Below, one piece after another: positions 45,627-53,887 of a stretch of DNA of 64,000 bases; positions within the stretch are counted from its first letter, which is position 1, and each line of letters begins with the position of its first letter. Origin of the DNA: Tsuneonella litorea (GTDB lineage: Bacteria; Pseudomonadota; Alphaproteobacteria; Sphingomonadales; Sphingomonadaceae); NCBI RefSeq assembly GCF_025154015.1, contig NZ_JAOAMV010000002.1, forward strand, positions 248,001 to 312,000. Direction: 5' to 3'. The translations under genes were made by a program, and so were the position numbers. The notes below the pieces were generated by a model. That model was not told where the DNA came from. It ran no database searches and saw only the letters and a program-made list of their open reading frames with translations.

Positions 45627-46205
45627 ATGTTCATCGAAACCGAAACCACCCCCAATCCGGCGACGCTCAAGTTCCTCCCGGGACGCCAGGTCATGCCCGC
45701 GGGGACGCGCGAATTCGCCTCCCCCGAAGCCGCCGAGGCCAGCCCGCTCGCCGAGGCGCTGTTCGACACCGGCGAAGTCACCGGGGTGTTCTTCGGCGGC
45801 GATTTCGTGTCGGTCACCGCCGCACCGGGCGCCGACTGGTCGCAGCTGAAGCCGCAGGTCGTCGCCGTCCTGCTCGATCACTTCGTCAGCGGCGCACCGC
45901 TGTTCGCCGGGGGCGATGCGTCGGGCCTGTCGGTTCCGCCCGAGAACGAAGCGGCTGTCGAAGACGATCCGGCCGATGCCGACATCGTCGCCCAGATCCG
46001 GGAACTGCTCGAAACGCGCATCCGGCCGGCCGTGGCGAACGACGGCGGCGACATCGTCTATCGCGGCTATCGCGACGGGGTCGTCCACCTCCAGATGCAG
46101 GGCGCCTGTTCGGGCTGCCCGTCCTCCACAGCCACGCTCAAGCACGGGATCGAGGGATTGCTCAAGCACTACATCCCCGAGGTGACCGAAGTTCGCGCAG
46201 CCTGA
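45627..46205 (+). CDS. Nfu-type iron-sulfur cluster scaffold
   Basis: Carries and transfers Fe-S clusters. The 192 residues have an N-terminal Nfu_N domain (MFIETETTPNPATLKFLPG, residues 1-90) and a C-terminal NifU-like domain with the cluster motif CSGC (Cys161, Cys164) in the QGACSGCPSSTATLKHGIE segment. This two-domain form is typical of alphaproteobacteria and mitochondria. The ATG at 45627 matches the family start; upstream in-frame sequence is rejected. The next gene starts 9 bases after its stop. Confidence 0.93.
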   Translation: MFIETETTPNPATLKFLPGRQVMPAGTREFASPEAAEASPLAEALFDTGEVTGVFFGGDFVSVTAAPGADWSQLKPQVVAVLLDHFVSGAPLFAGGDASGLSVPPENEAAVEDDPADADIVAQIRELLETRIRPAVANDGGDIVYRGYRDGVVHLQMQGACSGCPSSTATLKHGIEGLLKHYIPEVTEVRAA

Positions 46206-46214
46206 AGGAAATCC

Positions 46215-46823
46215 ATGACCCAGGAGTACCACGACCAGCCGCTGCCCGCGGCGGCGCTCGACCAGATCTTCCGCGAGGCGCGGACCTACAACGGCTGGCT
46301 CGACAAGCCTGTCAGCGACGAGCAGGTTCACGCGATCTACGAACTGATGAAGATGGGGCCGACTTCGGCCAACATGCAGCCCGCGCGGATCGTGTGGGCC
46401 AAGTCGGACGAGGCGAAGCAGGCGCTGGCCGATCGCTGCTCGGAAAAGAACGCCCCCAAGATACTCGCCGCGCCGGTCACCGCGATCATCGGCTACGACA
46501 TCGATTTCCACGAGGAACTGCCCTGGCTCTTTCCGCACACCGACGCGAAGAGCTGGTTCGAAGGGGACGAGGAAGGGCGCAAGCAGGGCGCGTTTCGCAA
46601 TTCGTCGCTGCAGGGTGCCTATTTCATCATCGCCGCGCGCGCGCTGGGCCTCGACACGGGGCCAATGTCGGGGTTCGACAACGCGGCGGTCGACAAGCAT
46701 TTCTTCGTCGATCAGCCGCGGGTGCGTTCGAACTTCATCTGTTCGGTGGGCTACGGCGACCCGACCTCGATCTTCGAGCGCAGCCCGCGCCCCGAATTCG
46801 ACAAGTTCAATCGCGTAATCTGA
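46215..46823 (+). CDS. Nitroreductase-fold reductase, RutE/malonic semialdehyde reductase-like
   Basis: FMN protein of 202 residues from the RutE/HadB branch. [36 protein letters not shown] contains the FMN-phosphate binding Ser, and the C-terminus [16 protein letters not shown] is the GxMSGFD motif typical of RutE-type 3-hydroxypropionate-forming reductases. The rest of the rut (pyrimidine) pathway is not nearby, so the true role may be different. An RBS (GAAGGAAATCC) precedes the ATG. Confidence 0.87.
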   Translation: MTQEYHDQPLPAAALDQIFREARTYNGWLDKPVSDEQVHAIYELMKMGPTSANMQPARIVWAKSDEAKQALADRCSEKNAPKILAAPVTAIIGYDIDFHEELPWLFPHTDAKSWFEGDEEGRKQGAFRNSSLQGAYFIIAARALGLDTGPMSGFDNAAVDKHFFVDQPRVRSNFICSVGYGDPTSIFERSPRPEFDKFNRVI

Positions 46824-46865
46824 TCGCCGGCGCTTGCGCGCCCCGGCACAATGGGGTTGGGTCGC

Positions 46866-47483
46866 ATGATGCGGACCTTGGCGATCGAATGCGCGACGGA
46901 AGCCTGCTCGGTCGCCCTGTTCGAGGGTGACGATCTCCTCGCCGGGGACCATCGCGTCCTCGGCCGGGGTCATGCAGAACACCTCGTCCCGATGATAGCC
47001 GCGCTGCCGGACAAGGGCCGTGCAGCGCGGATCCTCGTGTCGAGAGGGCCGGGCAGTTTCACCGGCGTCCGGATTGGCCTGGCAGTTGCCGGATCGCTGG
47101 CCGTGGCCTGGAAGGCGCCGGTGCGCGGTTACCCGACGCTCTCGCTGGTCGGCGCCATGGCACTCGAGGAGATGGACGGCGCAGACATCACCGTGTGCAT
47201 GGCCGGCGGGCACGGGGAGTGGTTCGTCCAGGACTTCGCGGCAGGAGGCGTTCCGCTCACCCCGCTGGCCTCGCTCGATCCGGCGGCGGCCGCGGTCCGC
47301 GGAGCATCGCGGCAGATCGCCGGATCGCGCGCATCCGATCTCGCGGCGCTGCTGGAAGGCGATCACCGCGCGCTTTCACTGCTGCCCGACGCCCGCCGGG
47401 TGAACGCCCTGGCCGAAGGCGTGACGGGAGGCGACACCTCTCCGCTTTACGGCCGCGGGCCCGACGCCCGGCTCCCGGCATGA
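46866..47483 (+). CDS. tsaB: tRNA threonylcarbamoyladenosine biosynthesis protein TsaB
   Basis: Partner of TsaD in t6A37 tRNA modification. From the ATG at 46866 (46869 is equally possible) it is 205 residues. Core features are the ASKHA-fold N-terminus LAIECATEACSVALFEGD, HAEHLVPMI and the SRGPGSFTGVRIGLAVA loop. The rest is shorter and less conserved, as usual for TsaB. The stop overlaps rimI as ATGA. Confidence 0.92.
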   Translation: MMRTLAIECATEACSVALFEGDDLLAGDHRVLGRGHAEHLVPMIAALPDKGRAARILVSRGPGSFTGVRIGLAVAGSLAVAWKAPVRGYPTLSLVGAMALEEMDGADITVCMAGGHGEWFVQDFAAGGVPLTPLASLDPAAAAVRGASRQIAGSRASDLAALLEGDHRALSLLPDARRVNALAEGVTGGDTSPLYGRGPDARLPA

Positions 47484-47947
47484 CGCCTCCGCCCGAGGAC
47501 GATCTCGACCGGATGATGGCGGTCATGGAGCGCGCCTTCGACCCTGCCTGGGGCGAGGCGTGGAACCGCCGGCAGGTGTCGGATTCGCTCGCTTTCGCGC
47601 ACACGCATTACCGGCTCGCAGGGGTCGACGGGGCCGTTCCCGCACACGGCCAGCCGGCGGCCGGATTCACGCTCGTTCGCGCGGCTCCCGGCGAAGAGGA
47701 ATTGCTGCTCGTCGCGGTGATTCCGACAGCCCGCGGGCGCGGCCTCGGCACCTTGCTGATCAGCCAGGCCATCGAGGATGCCCGCGCGCGCCATGCCGAA
47801 CGCCTGTTTCTCGAAGCTCGTCACAACAACCCCGCGATCGGACTCTATCGCAAGTTGGGATTCGAACCGGTCGGCAGCCGCCGGGACTATTATCGCACTC
47901 CAGATGGTTCAAAACTCGATGCAATTACCTTCGCTTATCGAATTTGA
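47480..47947 (+). CDS. rimI: Ribosomal-protein-alanine N-acetyltransferase RimI-like
   Basis: GNAT acetyltransferase of 155 residues. Motif A is VAVIPTARGRGLGTLLI, and EARHNNPAIGLYRKLGFEPVGSR is the B motif. It is coupled to tsaB (ATGA), the usual arrangement for RimI. The likely substrate is ribosomal protein S18 or another N-terminal alanine. A longer frame upstream lies inside tsaB and is rejected. Confidence 0.85.
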   Translation: MTPPPEDDLDRMMAVMERAFDPAWGEAWNRRQVSDSLAFAHTHYRLAGVDGAVPAHGQPAAGFTLVRAAPGEEELLLVAVIPTARGRGLGTLLISQAIEDARARHAERLFLEARHNNPAIGLYRKLGFEPVGSRRDYYRTPDGSKLDAITFAYRI

Positions 47948-48001
47948 TCGGGCCTTTTGTAAAAAATCGTGAGAATACAGCGCATCAACCTGGGCTCCAT
48001 C

Positions 48002-48030
48002 TTGTTTTGCCACTGGAATAATGCTTAGGT
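48002..48030 (+). promoter_or_regulatory. Predicted promoter of mucR
   Basis: TTGTTT (48002-48007), a 17-base spacer and TTAGGT (48025-48030) lie in an unusually AT-rich 142-base spacer between rimI and the MucR-type gene. The predicted transcript start is near 48037, giving a 5' leader of roughly 50 bases. MucR proteins bind AT-rich DNA and commonly repress their own gene, so this spacer is a plausible self-target. Confidence 0.4.
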
Positions 48031-48089
48031 GAGCGAACGCAGGGAGTTGGGTCGGAAATCCTGCGCACTATCGATCGCACGAGGTGAAA

Positions 48090-48530
48090 ATGGAAAATAT
48101 TGATACCGACATGTCGGAAACGTTGATTACGCTCACGTCCGACATCGTGGCGGCTCATGTCAGCAACAATAATGTCGCCGTAGAAGACGTGCCGGCCCTG
48201 ATCACGACTGTATACGGCGCACTCTCCGGTCTTGGCGGCGGCGCCGCGGAGGAAGAAGAAAAGCCCGAACCGGCAGTATCCATTCGTTCTTCGGTGAAGA
48301 AGGATCATCTCGTCTGCCTTGAAGACGGCAAGAAGATGAAGATGCTCAAGCGCCATCTGATGACCGAACACGGAATGACGCCCGACGAATACCGCCAGCG
48401 CTGGGGCCTGGGATCGGATTATCCGATGGTCGCGCCCGATTATGCGGAAACCCGCCGCGATCTTGCCAAGAAGATCGGCCTGGGCCGCAATCCCACCCAG
48501 AAGCGCGGACGTCGCAAGAAATCCGCCTGA
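48090..48530 (+). CDS. MucR/Ros-family transcriptional regulator
   Basis: A 146-residue zinc-finger DNA-binding protein. The N-terminus is an oligomerisation region, then a short acidic stretch (EEEEKPE), then the Ros-type zinc finger with Cys76-x2-Asp79 and His89 with His94 in CLEDGKKMKMLKRHLMTEH, then GMTPDEYRQRWGL and a basic tail KRGRRKK. The CxxD variant is known in this family. The ATG at 48090, with GAGG at 48081-48084, is preferred over the GTG at 48084. In alphaproteobacteria MucR homologues control surface polysaccharide, motility and cell-cycle genes. Confidence 0.92.
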   Translation: MENIDTDMSETLITLTSDIVAAHVSNNNVAVEDVPALITTVYGALSGLGGGAAEEEEKPEPAVSIRSSVKKDHLVCLEDGKKMKMLKRHLMTEHGMTPDEYRQRWGLGSDYPMVAPDYAETRRDLAKKIGLGRNPTQKRGRRKKSA

Positions 48531-48543
48531 CACTTGGCAGTTG

Positions 48544-48570
48544 CGCCCCGCAGCCCTAGGTTGCGGGGCG
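48544..48570 (+). terminator. Hairpin after mucR
   Basis: A perfect 9-bp stem, CGCCCCGCA (48544-48552) with TGCGGGGCG (48562-48570), and a 9-nt loop lie 13 bases after the mucR stop. No T-tract follows (ACGACTTC). It probably ends the mucR transcript; the fur start codon is 23 bases downstream. Confidence 0.5.
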
Positions 48571-48592
48571 ACGACTTCACGCGGAGCCAGGC

Positions 48593-49015
48593 TTGCACCA
48601 GACCATCGATCTCGAGGCGCTCTGCGCCGAACGCGGCCTCCGGATAACCGAGCAGCGCCGGGTCATCGCGCAGGTGCTGTCCAACAGCGAGGATCACCCC
48701 GACGTCGAACAGGTGCACAAGCGCGCTGCCGAGATCGACCCGGGCATCTCGATTGCCACCGTGTACCGCACGGTCCGCCTCTTCGAGGAGGCCGGCATCC
48801 TCGACCGCCACGATTTCGGGGACGGCCGCGCGCGCTACGAGGCCGCGCCCGAGGCGCATCACGATCACCTGATCGACGTCGAAACCGGCAAGGTGGTCGA
48901 GTTCGTCGATCCCGAGCTCGAGGCGCTCCAGCGCCAGATCGCCGAGAAGCTGGGCTACCGGCTCGTCGATCACCGGATGGAACTCTACGGTGTCCGGATC
49001 GACCGCGACGGCTGA
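48593..49015 (+). CDS. fur: Fur-family transcriptional regulator
   Basis: Metal-responsive repressor of 140 residues. It has a winged-helix N-terminal domain with ITEQRRVIAQVL and the DNA-recognition helix ISIATVYRTVRLFEEAGIL, then the metal-binding part HHDH (89-92) with GKVVEF. The usual CxxC structural zinc motif just before GKVxEF is DVET (95-98) here, so that zinc site is missing, as in several alphaproteobacterial Fur proteins. The start is a TTG at 48593 with GGAG (48583-48586) six bases upstream. It could regulate iron or manganese. Confidence 0.88.
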   Translation: MHQTIDLEALCAERGLRITEQRRVIAQVLSNSEDHPDVEQVHKRAAEIDPGISIATVYRTVRLFEEAGILDRHDFGDGRARYEAAPEAHHDHLIDVETGKVVEFVDPELEALQRQIAEKLGYRLVDHRMELYGVRIDRDG

Positions 49016-49874
49016 CGAAGCCGGCTTGCGCGAAGCCGCCGCCCGCGGCGAAACGACCCCGATCCCGCTCGCCGGAAAACTGCGCATCATTGTGCGGCTG
49101 GCCGCGATCGTCGCGATCCTCGCGATCCTGGTGCCGCTGCACTTCATCTTCCGGGTCTTCGCGTACGGGTCGCCCTTCCCCATGTTGTTCCTGCGGTGGA
49201 CCGCGAGGATCGTCGGCGCGCGGGTCCAGACGATCGGCACGCCGCTGCGGCGCGACGTCTTCTTCATCGCCAATCATGTGTCGTGGATCGACATTCTCGC
49301 GCTTGCCGGGGCGAGCGGGACGGCGTTCGTCGCCAAGCACGAACTCAGCCAGGTGCCGGTGATCGGTTGGCTGTGCGGCCTCAACCGCACGGTCTACGTT
49401 CAGCGAGAGAACCGGCTCGGCGTGGCCGAACAGATCAACGCCCTGCGCGAGGCGCTGGCCGACAACTGGTCGGTCACCGTCTTTCCCGAGGGCACCACGA
49501 CCGACAACCAGAGCCTGCTGCCGTTCAAGACCAGCATGCTGAGCGTGCTCGAACCCCCGCCGCCGGGCGTGCTCGTCCAACCTGTGCTGCTGGATTACGG
49601 CGCGATCGGCGAGTGGATCGGCTGGATCGGCGACGAGAGCGGACTCAACAATGCAAGGCGCGTGATGGCGCGCAAGGGGACCTTCGCGGTGCGGATCCAC
49701 TTCCTCGAGCCCTTCAGCCCGGAGGACTTCCACGGGCGCAAGGCGATCGGCGCCCGCGCCCGCGCCGCGATCGAAGCCGCGCTGCTCACCGCGCTGGGCA
49801 AGCCGCTGCGCACGTTCCGCCACGACGTGGTTCCGGTGCGCTACAACGCCCCGCTCGACCCGGACACGCGTTGA
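48990..49874 (+). CDS. plsC: 1-acyl-sn-glycerol-3-phosphate acyltransferase
   Basis: Membrane acyltransferase making phosphatidic acid. It has 294 residues, with a hydrophobic segment at about 32-58 (LRIIVRLAAIVAILAILVPL). The catalytic HX4D box is NHVSWID, and the second block is VFPEGTTTDNQSLLPFKTSM. The start is a GTG at 48990 that overlaps the end of fur by 26 bases. It complements PlsY elsewhere in the window. Confidence 0.9.
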   Translation: MSGSTATADEAGLREAAARGETTPIPLAGKLRIIVRLAAIVAILAILVPLHFIFRVFAYGSPFPMLFLRWTARIVGARVQTIGTPLRRDVFFIANHVSWIDILALAGASGTAFVAKHELSQVPVIGWLCGLNRTVYVQRENRLGVAEQINALREALADNWSVTVFPEGTTTDNQSLLPFKTSMLSVLEPPPPGVLVQPVLLDYGAIGEWIGWIGDESGLNNARRVMARKGTFAVRIHFLEPFSPEDFHGRKAIGARARAAIEAALLTALGKPLRTFRHDVVPVRYNAPLDPDTR

Positions 49875-49900
49875 TCCGCATTCCGTCGAGCCGCGGGGTT

Positions 49901-49928
49901 TTGCCGCGGACGCGAAAGTCGCTATAGG
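49901..49928 (+). promoter_or_regulatory. Predicted promoter giving a near-leaderless miaB mRNA
   Basis: TTGCCG (49901-49906), a 16-base spacer and TATAGG (49923-49928) end only nine bases before the miaB ATG. A start site near 49935 would leave about three bases of leader. The region overlaps a 6-bp CCGCGG/CCGCGG hairpin (49891-49909) that may end the plsC transcript. Confidence 0.4.
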
Positions 49929-49937
49929 GCCGCGCCC

Positions 49938-51281
49938 ATGCGCATCACTCCGCCCCCCAGGACCTTCCGGGTCAAGAGCTTCGGCTGCCAGATGAACGTC
50001 TACGACGGTGAGCGGATGGGCGAACTGCTTTCCGCGCAGGGCATCGCGCCCGCGCCCGAGGGTGAGGACGCCGACCTCGTCGTTCTCAACACCTGCCACA
50101 TCCGCGAAAAGGCGTCCGAGAAAGTCTATTCGGACATCGGCCGGATCGTGAAGTCGGGAGAGCAGGCCGGCAGGAAGCCGCTGATCGCGGTCGCCGGCTG
50201 CGTGGCGCAGGCCGAAGGCGAAGAGATCATGGCGCGCGCGCCCGCGGTCAGCATGGTGGTCGGCCCCCAGGCCTACCACCATTTGCCGGAAATGCTCGCG
50301 AAGGCCGCGCGAGGCGAGCGGACGACCGATACCGACATGCCCGCGATCGCCAAGTTCGACAGCCTTCCGGCGCGTAGGCGGATCGGACCGAGCGCCTTCC
50401 TGACGGTTCAGGAAGGGTGCGACAAGTTCTGCACCTATTGTGTCGTGCCCTATACGCGCGGCGCAGAAATATCACGCCCATTCAACGATTTGACGGCGGA
50501 AGCTGAAAGGCTGGTTGAAGCCGGCGCGCGCGAGATCACCCTGCTCGGGCAGAACGTGAACGCGTGGAGCGGAACCGACGACAAGGGGCGCGCGATCGGC
50601 CTCGATGGCCTCATCCGCGCGCTCGCCGAGCTGCCCGGCCTTGCCCGCATCCGCTACACCACGAGCCATCCTTCGGACGTGACCGACGGGTTGATCGCCG
50701 CGCACGGCGAGGTCGAAAAGCTGATGCCGTTCCTGCACCTGCCGGTGCAGAGCGGCTCGGACCGGGTGCTGAAGGCGATGAACCGCAGCCATACCGCGGG
50801 CGAATACCTGCGCCTGCTCGACCGATTCCGGGCAGCCCGGCCCGACATCGCCATCTCGGGCGATTTCATCGTCGGTTTCCCGGGCGAGACCGACGCCGAG
50901 TTCGAGGACACGCTGCGCCTCGTCGATGCGGTGGGATATGCACAGTGCTTCAGCTTCAAGTACTCGCCCCGCCCCGGCACGCCCGCGGCGACGATGGAAG
51001 GGCAGGTAGCACCCGAGATCATGGACGAGCGGCTTCAGCGCCTCCAGGCCGCGCTTAACCGCGACCAGGCGGCTTTCAACGCCGCGTCGGTGGGCAGGCG
51101 CTGCGCCGTCCTCGTCGAACGCAAGGGCAAGAAGGCGGGTCAGTGGCTCGGCAAGTCGCCCTGGTTGCAGTCGGTCTGGTTCGAAGGGGACCATGCGATC
51201 GGCGACCTCGTCGAGGTGGACCTGGTCGAAGCCGGCCCCAATTCGCTCGCCGCGCGGGTCGTGGAGCGCGTCGCGGCCTGA
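49938..51281 (+). CDS. miaB: tRNA-2-methylthio-N6-dimethylallyladenosine synthase
   Basis: Radical SAM methylthiotransferase acting on i6A37 of tRNA. The 447 residues carry the N-terminal second cluster cysteines Cys17, Cys53 and Cys88, and the radical-SAM cluster Cys161, Cys165 and Cys168 (CDKFCTYC). The central barrel has [14 protein letters not shown] and [19 protein letters not shown], and a C-terminal TRAM domain follows. The gene order fur-plsC-miaB-phoH-ybeY is normal for alphaproteobacteria. Confidence 0.96.
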   Translation: MRITPPPRTFRVKSFGCQMNVYDGERMGELLSAQGIAPAPEGEDADLVVLNTCHIREKASEKVYSDIGRIVKSGEQAGRKPLIAVAGCVAQAEGEEIMARAPAVSMVVGPQAYHHLPEMLAKAARGERTTDTDMPAIAKFDSLPARRRIGPSAFLTVQEGCDKFCTYCVVPYTRGAEISRPFNDLTAEAERLVEAGAREITLLGQNVNAWSGTDDKGRAIGLDGLIRALAELPGLARIRYTTSHPSDVTDGLIAAHGEVEKLMPFLHLPVQSGSDRVLKAMNRSHTAGEYLRLLDRFRAARPDIAISGDFIVGFPGETDAEFEDTLRLVDAVGYAQCFSFKYSPRPGTPAATMEGQVAPEIMDERLQRLQAALNRDQAAFNAASVGRRCAVLVERKGKKAGQWLGKSPWLQSVWFEGDHAIGDLVEVDLVEAGPNSLAARVVERVAA

Positions 51282-51367
51282 GGTTTTCCACCACCGCGCG
51301 CGACGCTGCGCCTTGCCTATCGGCGCCGGCGACCACATCTTTCGACTCGCACACCCGAAAGGAGCGC

Positions 51368-52390
51368 ATGGCCCGCAAACCTGCCCGCGCGACGAGCGCC
51401 ATTCCCCTTCCCGCTGCGACGCCTCCACGCCGCGCGCGCAGCGAGATCACCTTCGAGGACCAGAGCCTGCTCGGCCCGCTCTTCGGCCAGTTCGACGCCA
51501 ACCTGGTGCAGGTCGAAAACCGCCTTGGGGTGTTCATCTCGGCCCGCGGTGACCGGGTCCAGATCGAGGGGAGCGAGGATTCGGTGGCCCGTGCCCGCGA
51601 CACGCTCAAGGCGATGTACGACCGGCTGGCGACGGGCCAGGAACTCGACGCCGGCGCGATCGAGGGACTGATCGCGATGTCGGTCGAACCCACGCTGGAA
51701 GGAATCGTCCGCGGCGGCGGGGAAGCCCCGCCGGTGATGATCCGCACGCGCCGCAAGACCATCGTCCCGCGCAGCCCCGGCCAGATCCCCTACATGCAGC
51801 AGATCGCGCGCGAGGACATCATCTTCGCGCTCGGTCCAGCCGGCACCGGCAAGACCTATCTCGCGGTGGCGCAGGCGGTCAGCCAGCTGATCACCGGCAG
51901 CGTGCAGCGACTGATCCTGTCGCGTCCGGCGGTGGAGGCGGGCGAAAAGCTGGGCTTCCTGCCCGGCGACATGAAGGACAAGGTCGACCCCTACCTGCGC
52001 CCGCTCTACGACGCGCTTTACGATTGCATGCCGCCCGAACAGGTCGAACGGCATCTCGCGAGCGGCGTGATCGAGGTCGCCCCGATCGCGTTCATGCGCG
52101 GCCGCACGCTGAGCGATGCCTTCGTCATTCTCGACGAGGCGCAGAACACCACCCGCGAGCAGATGAAGATGTTCCTCACCCGCTTCGGACAGAACAGCCG
52201 GATGGTCGTGTGCGGCGATCCGCGCCAGGTCGACATTCCGGGCGGCGACCGGATGAGCGGCCTTGCCGATGCGGTCGAGAAGCTAGAGGGGGTGGATGGC
52301 ATCGCAGTCAGCCGGTTCACCGCCGCCGACGTGGTCCGCCACCCGATCGTCGGGCGGATCGTCGAGGCCTACGAAGGGCCTTCCTCCTGA
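51368..52390 (+). CDS. phoH: PhoH-family ATPase
   Basis: Cytoplasmic P-loop ATPase of 340 residues (YbeZ type), working with YbeY in RNA or ribosome quality control. An N-terminal KH-like segment (ITFEDQSLLGPLFG, VENRLGVFISARGDRVQIEG) precedes the Walker A GPAGTGKT (156-163), Walker B FVILDEAQNT and GDPRQVDIPG. A GGAG box at 51361 fixes the ATG at 51368. The stop overlaps a likely CTG start of ybeY. Confidence 0.95.
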   Translation: MARKPARATSAIPLPAATPPRRARSEITFEDQSLLGPLFGQFDANLVQVENRLGVFISARGDRVQIEGSEDSVARARDTLKAMYDRLATGQELDAGAIEGLIAMSVEPTLEGIVRGGGEAPPVMIRTRRKTIVPRSPGQIPYMQQIAREDIIFALGPAGTGKTYLAVAQAVSQLITGSVQRLILSRPAVEAGEKLGFLPGDMKDKVDPYLRPLYDALYDCMPPEQVERHLASGVIEVAPIAFMRGRTLSDAFVILDEAQNTTREQMKMFLTRFGQNSRMVVCGDPRQVDIPGGDRMSGLADAVEKLEGVDGIAVSRFTAADVVRHPIVGRIVEAYEGPSS

Positions 52391-52869
52391 CACTCGACAT
52401 CGAGGTGGACGGCTGGCCCGGCCCGGCGGACTGGGCGGCCCTCGCCGAACGCGCGCGCGAAGCCGCGGAGGCGGCGGCGCCCGAACTCGCCAATGACCGG
52501 CTGTCCGCCAGCATTCTGTTCACGAATGACGACGAAGTCCATGCGCTCAATCGCGAATGGCGGGGGAAGGACAAGCCGACCAACGTCCTGTCGTTCCCGA
52601 TGCTCGACCGCGAGGACTTGCTCGACCTCGGCGACAACGGGCCTCCGGAGTTGCTTGGCGACATCGCGCTGGCCTGGGATACCTGCCGGCGCGAAGCGGA
52701 AGAAAAGGCGGTTTCGGTCGAAGACCATGCCGCGCACCTCGTGGTCCACGGCCTGTTGCACCTTGCCGGGCACGATCACGTCGAGGAAACCCAGGCCGAT
52801 GCGATGGAGGCGCTCGAAGTGAAGGCGCTTGCATCGATGGGCATTGGCAATCCATATGGGAACGGCTGA
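52387..52869 (+). CDS. ybeY: Endoribonuclease YbeY, probable CTG start
   Basis: Metal-dependent RNase for 16S rRNA maturation and ribosome quality control. The signature HGLLHLAGHDH (H3XH5XH zinc site) is near the C-terminus; the N-terminal RLSASILFTNDDEVHALNREWRGKDKPTNVLSF is typical. In this frame no ATG, GTG or TTG lies near the expected N-terminus. The best start is a CTG at 52387 that overlaps the phoH TGA as CTGA, in the same register as the ATGA and GTGA overlaps elsewhere in this window, giving 160 residues (LTLDIEVDGW). The next option is a GTG at 52405, six codons later. Confidence 0.9.
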   Translation: MTLDIEVDGWPGPADWAALAERAREAAEAAAPELANDRLSASILFTNDDEVHALNREWRGKDKPTNVLSFPMLDREDLLDLGDNGPPELLGDIALAWDTCRREAEEKAVSVEDHAAHLVVHGLLHLAGHDHVEETQADAMEALEVKALASMGIGNPYGNG

Positions 52870-52895
52870 ACCACAAAGGGTTTTACGACAGGGCC

Positions 52896-53813
52896 ATGCC
52901 CGACACAGATTCCCAAACGGGAGAAGCGGACAGTAACCGCGGGCTCTGGCTCGCGATCCGCAAGTTCTTCGAAACCGACGACGGCGAACGCTCCTTGCGC
53001 GAACAGCTCGAGGACGCGATCGACGAGCACGATGCCGCGCAAGGCGAGGAAGGCGAGCAGGTCACCCTCAACGGCGACCTGTCGCCGGTCGAGCGGCAGA
53101 TGCTGCGCAACCTGCTCCACTTCTCCGAACACGATGCCGACGACGTCGCGATCCCCCGCGGCGAGATCATCGCGCTCAGCGCGGCGGCGAGCTGGGACGA
53201 AGTCGTCGCCGCCTTTGCCGAGCACGGCCATTCGCGCCTGCCGATCTACCGCGACACGCTCGATACCGTGATCGGCATGATGCACATCAAGGATGTCTTC
53301 CCGATCATCGCCACCGGCGCCCAGCCCCCTGCGGATTGGACAACCCTCATGCGCCAGCCACTGTTCGTGCCGCAGGCCCGCAACGCGCTCGACGTGCTGG
53401 CGGACATGCGCCTGAACCGCGTGCACCTCGCGGTCGTCGTCGACGAGTATTCGGGCACCGACGGGATCATCACGATCGAGGATCTGGTCGAGGAAATCGT
53501 CGGCGAGATCGAGGACGAGCACGACGACGAGGAACCCGAGTGGATCGTCGCCCTGCCCGGCGGGATGTGGGATTGCGACGCCCGCGCCGAACTGGAGGAC
53601 GTCGCCCGGCGGATCGATCCCGCACTCGCCGAGGTCGAGGAAGCGGTCGATACGCTCGGCGGCCTGGCCTTCGTGCTGGCGGAGGCGGTGCCCACGGTCG
53701 GGACCGTGCTCACCCATTCCAGCGGCTGGCGCATCGAGGTCACAGATGCGGACGAGACCCACGTCAAACGGCTGCGGCTGCACCCGCCGGAGGGAACCCA
53801 GCCGGAGGAGTGA
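52896..53813 (+). CDS. corC: CorC/HlyC family CBS-domain protein
   Basis: A 305-residue cytosolic protein with two CBS domains (about 75-200, with SWDEVVAAFAEHGHSRLPIYRD and LDVLADMRLNRVHLAVVVDE) and a C-terminal CorC_HlyC domain (EWIVALPGGMWDCDARAELEDV onward). There is no DUF21 membrane domain. The family is linked to magnesium/cobalt efflux and to phosphohydrolase-type regulation; the phoH-ybeY-corC order is conserved. The ATG at 52896 follows the ybeY stop by 26 bases. Confidence 0.92.
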   Translation: MPDTDSQTGEADSNRGLWLAIRKFFETDDGERSLREQLEDAIDEHDAAQGEEGEQVTLNGDLSPVERQMLRNLLHFSEHDADDVAIPRGEIIALSAAASWDEVVAAFAEHGHSRLPIYRDTLDTVIGMMHIKDVFPIIATGAQPPADWTTLMRQPLFVPQARNALDVLADMRLNRVHLAVVVDEYSGTDGIITIEDLVEEIVGEIEDEHDDEEPEWIVALPGGMWDCDARAELEDVARRIDPALAEVEEAVDTLGGLAFVLAEAVPTVGTVLTHSSGWRIEVTDADETHVKRLRLHPPEGTQPEE

Positions 53814-53887
53814 GTGCGCACTTTTCTTCGCACCTGCGGAAAAATCCTTCTCGACAAGGTCTGCGGCAATACGCATCTTCGCGCTAG

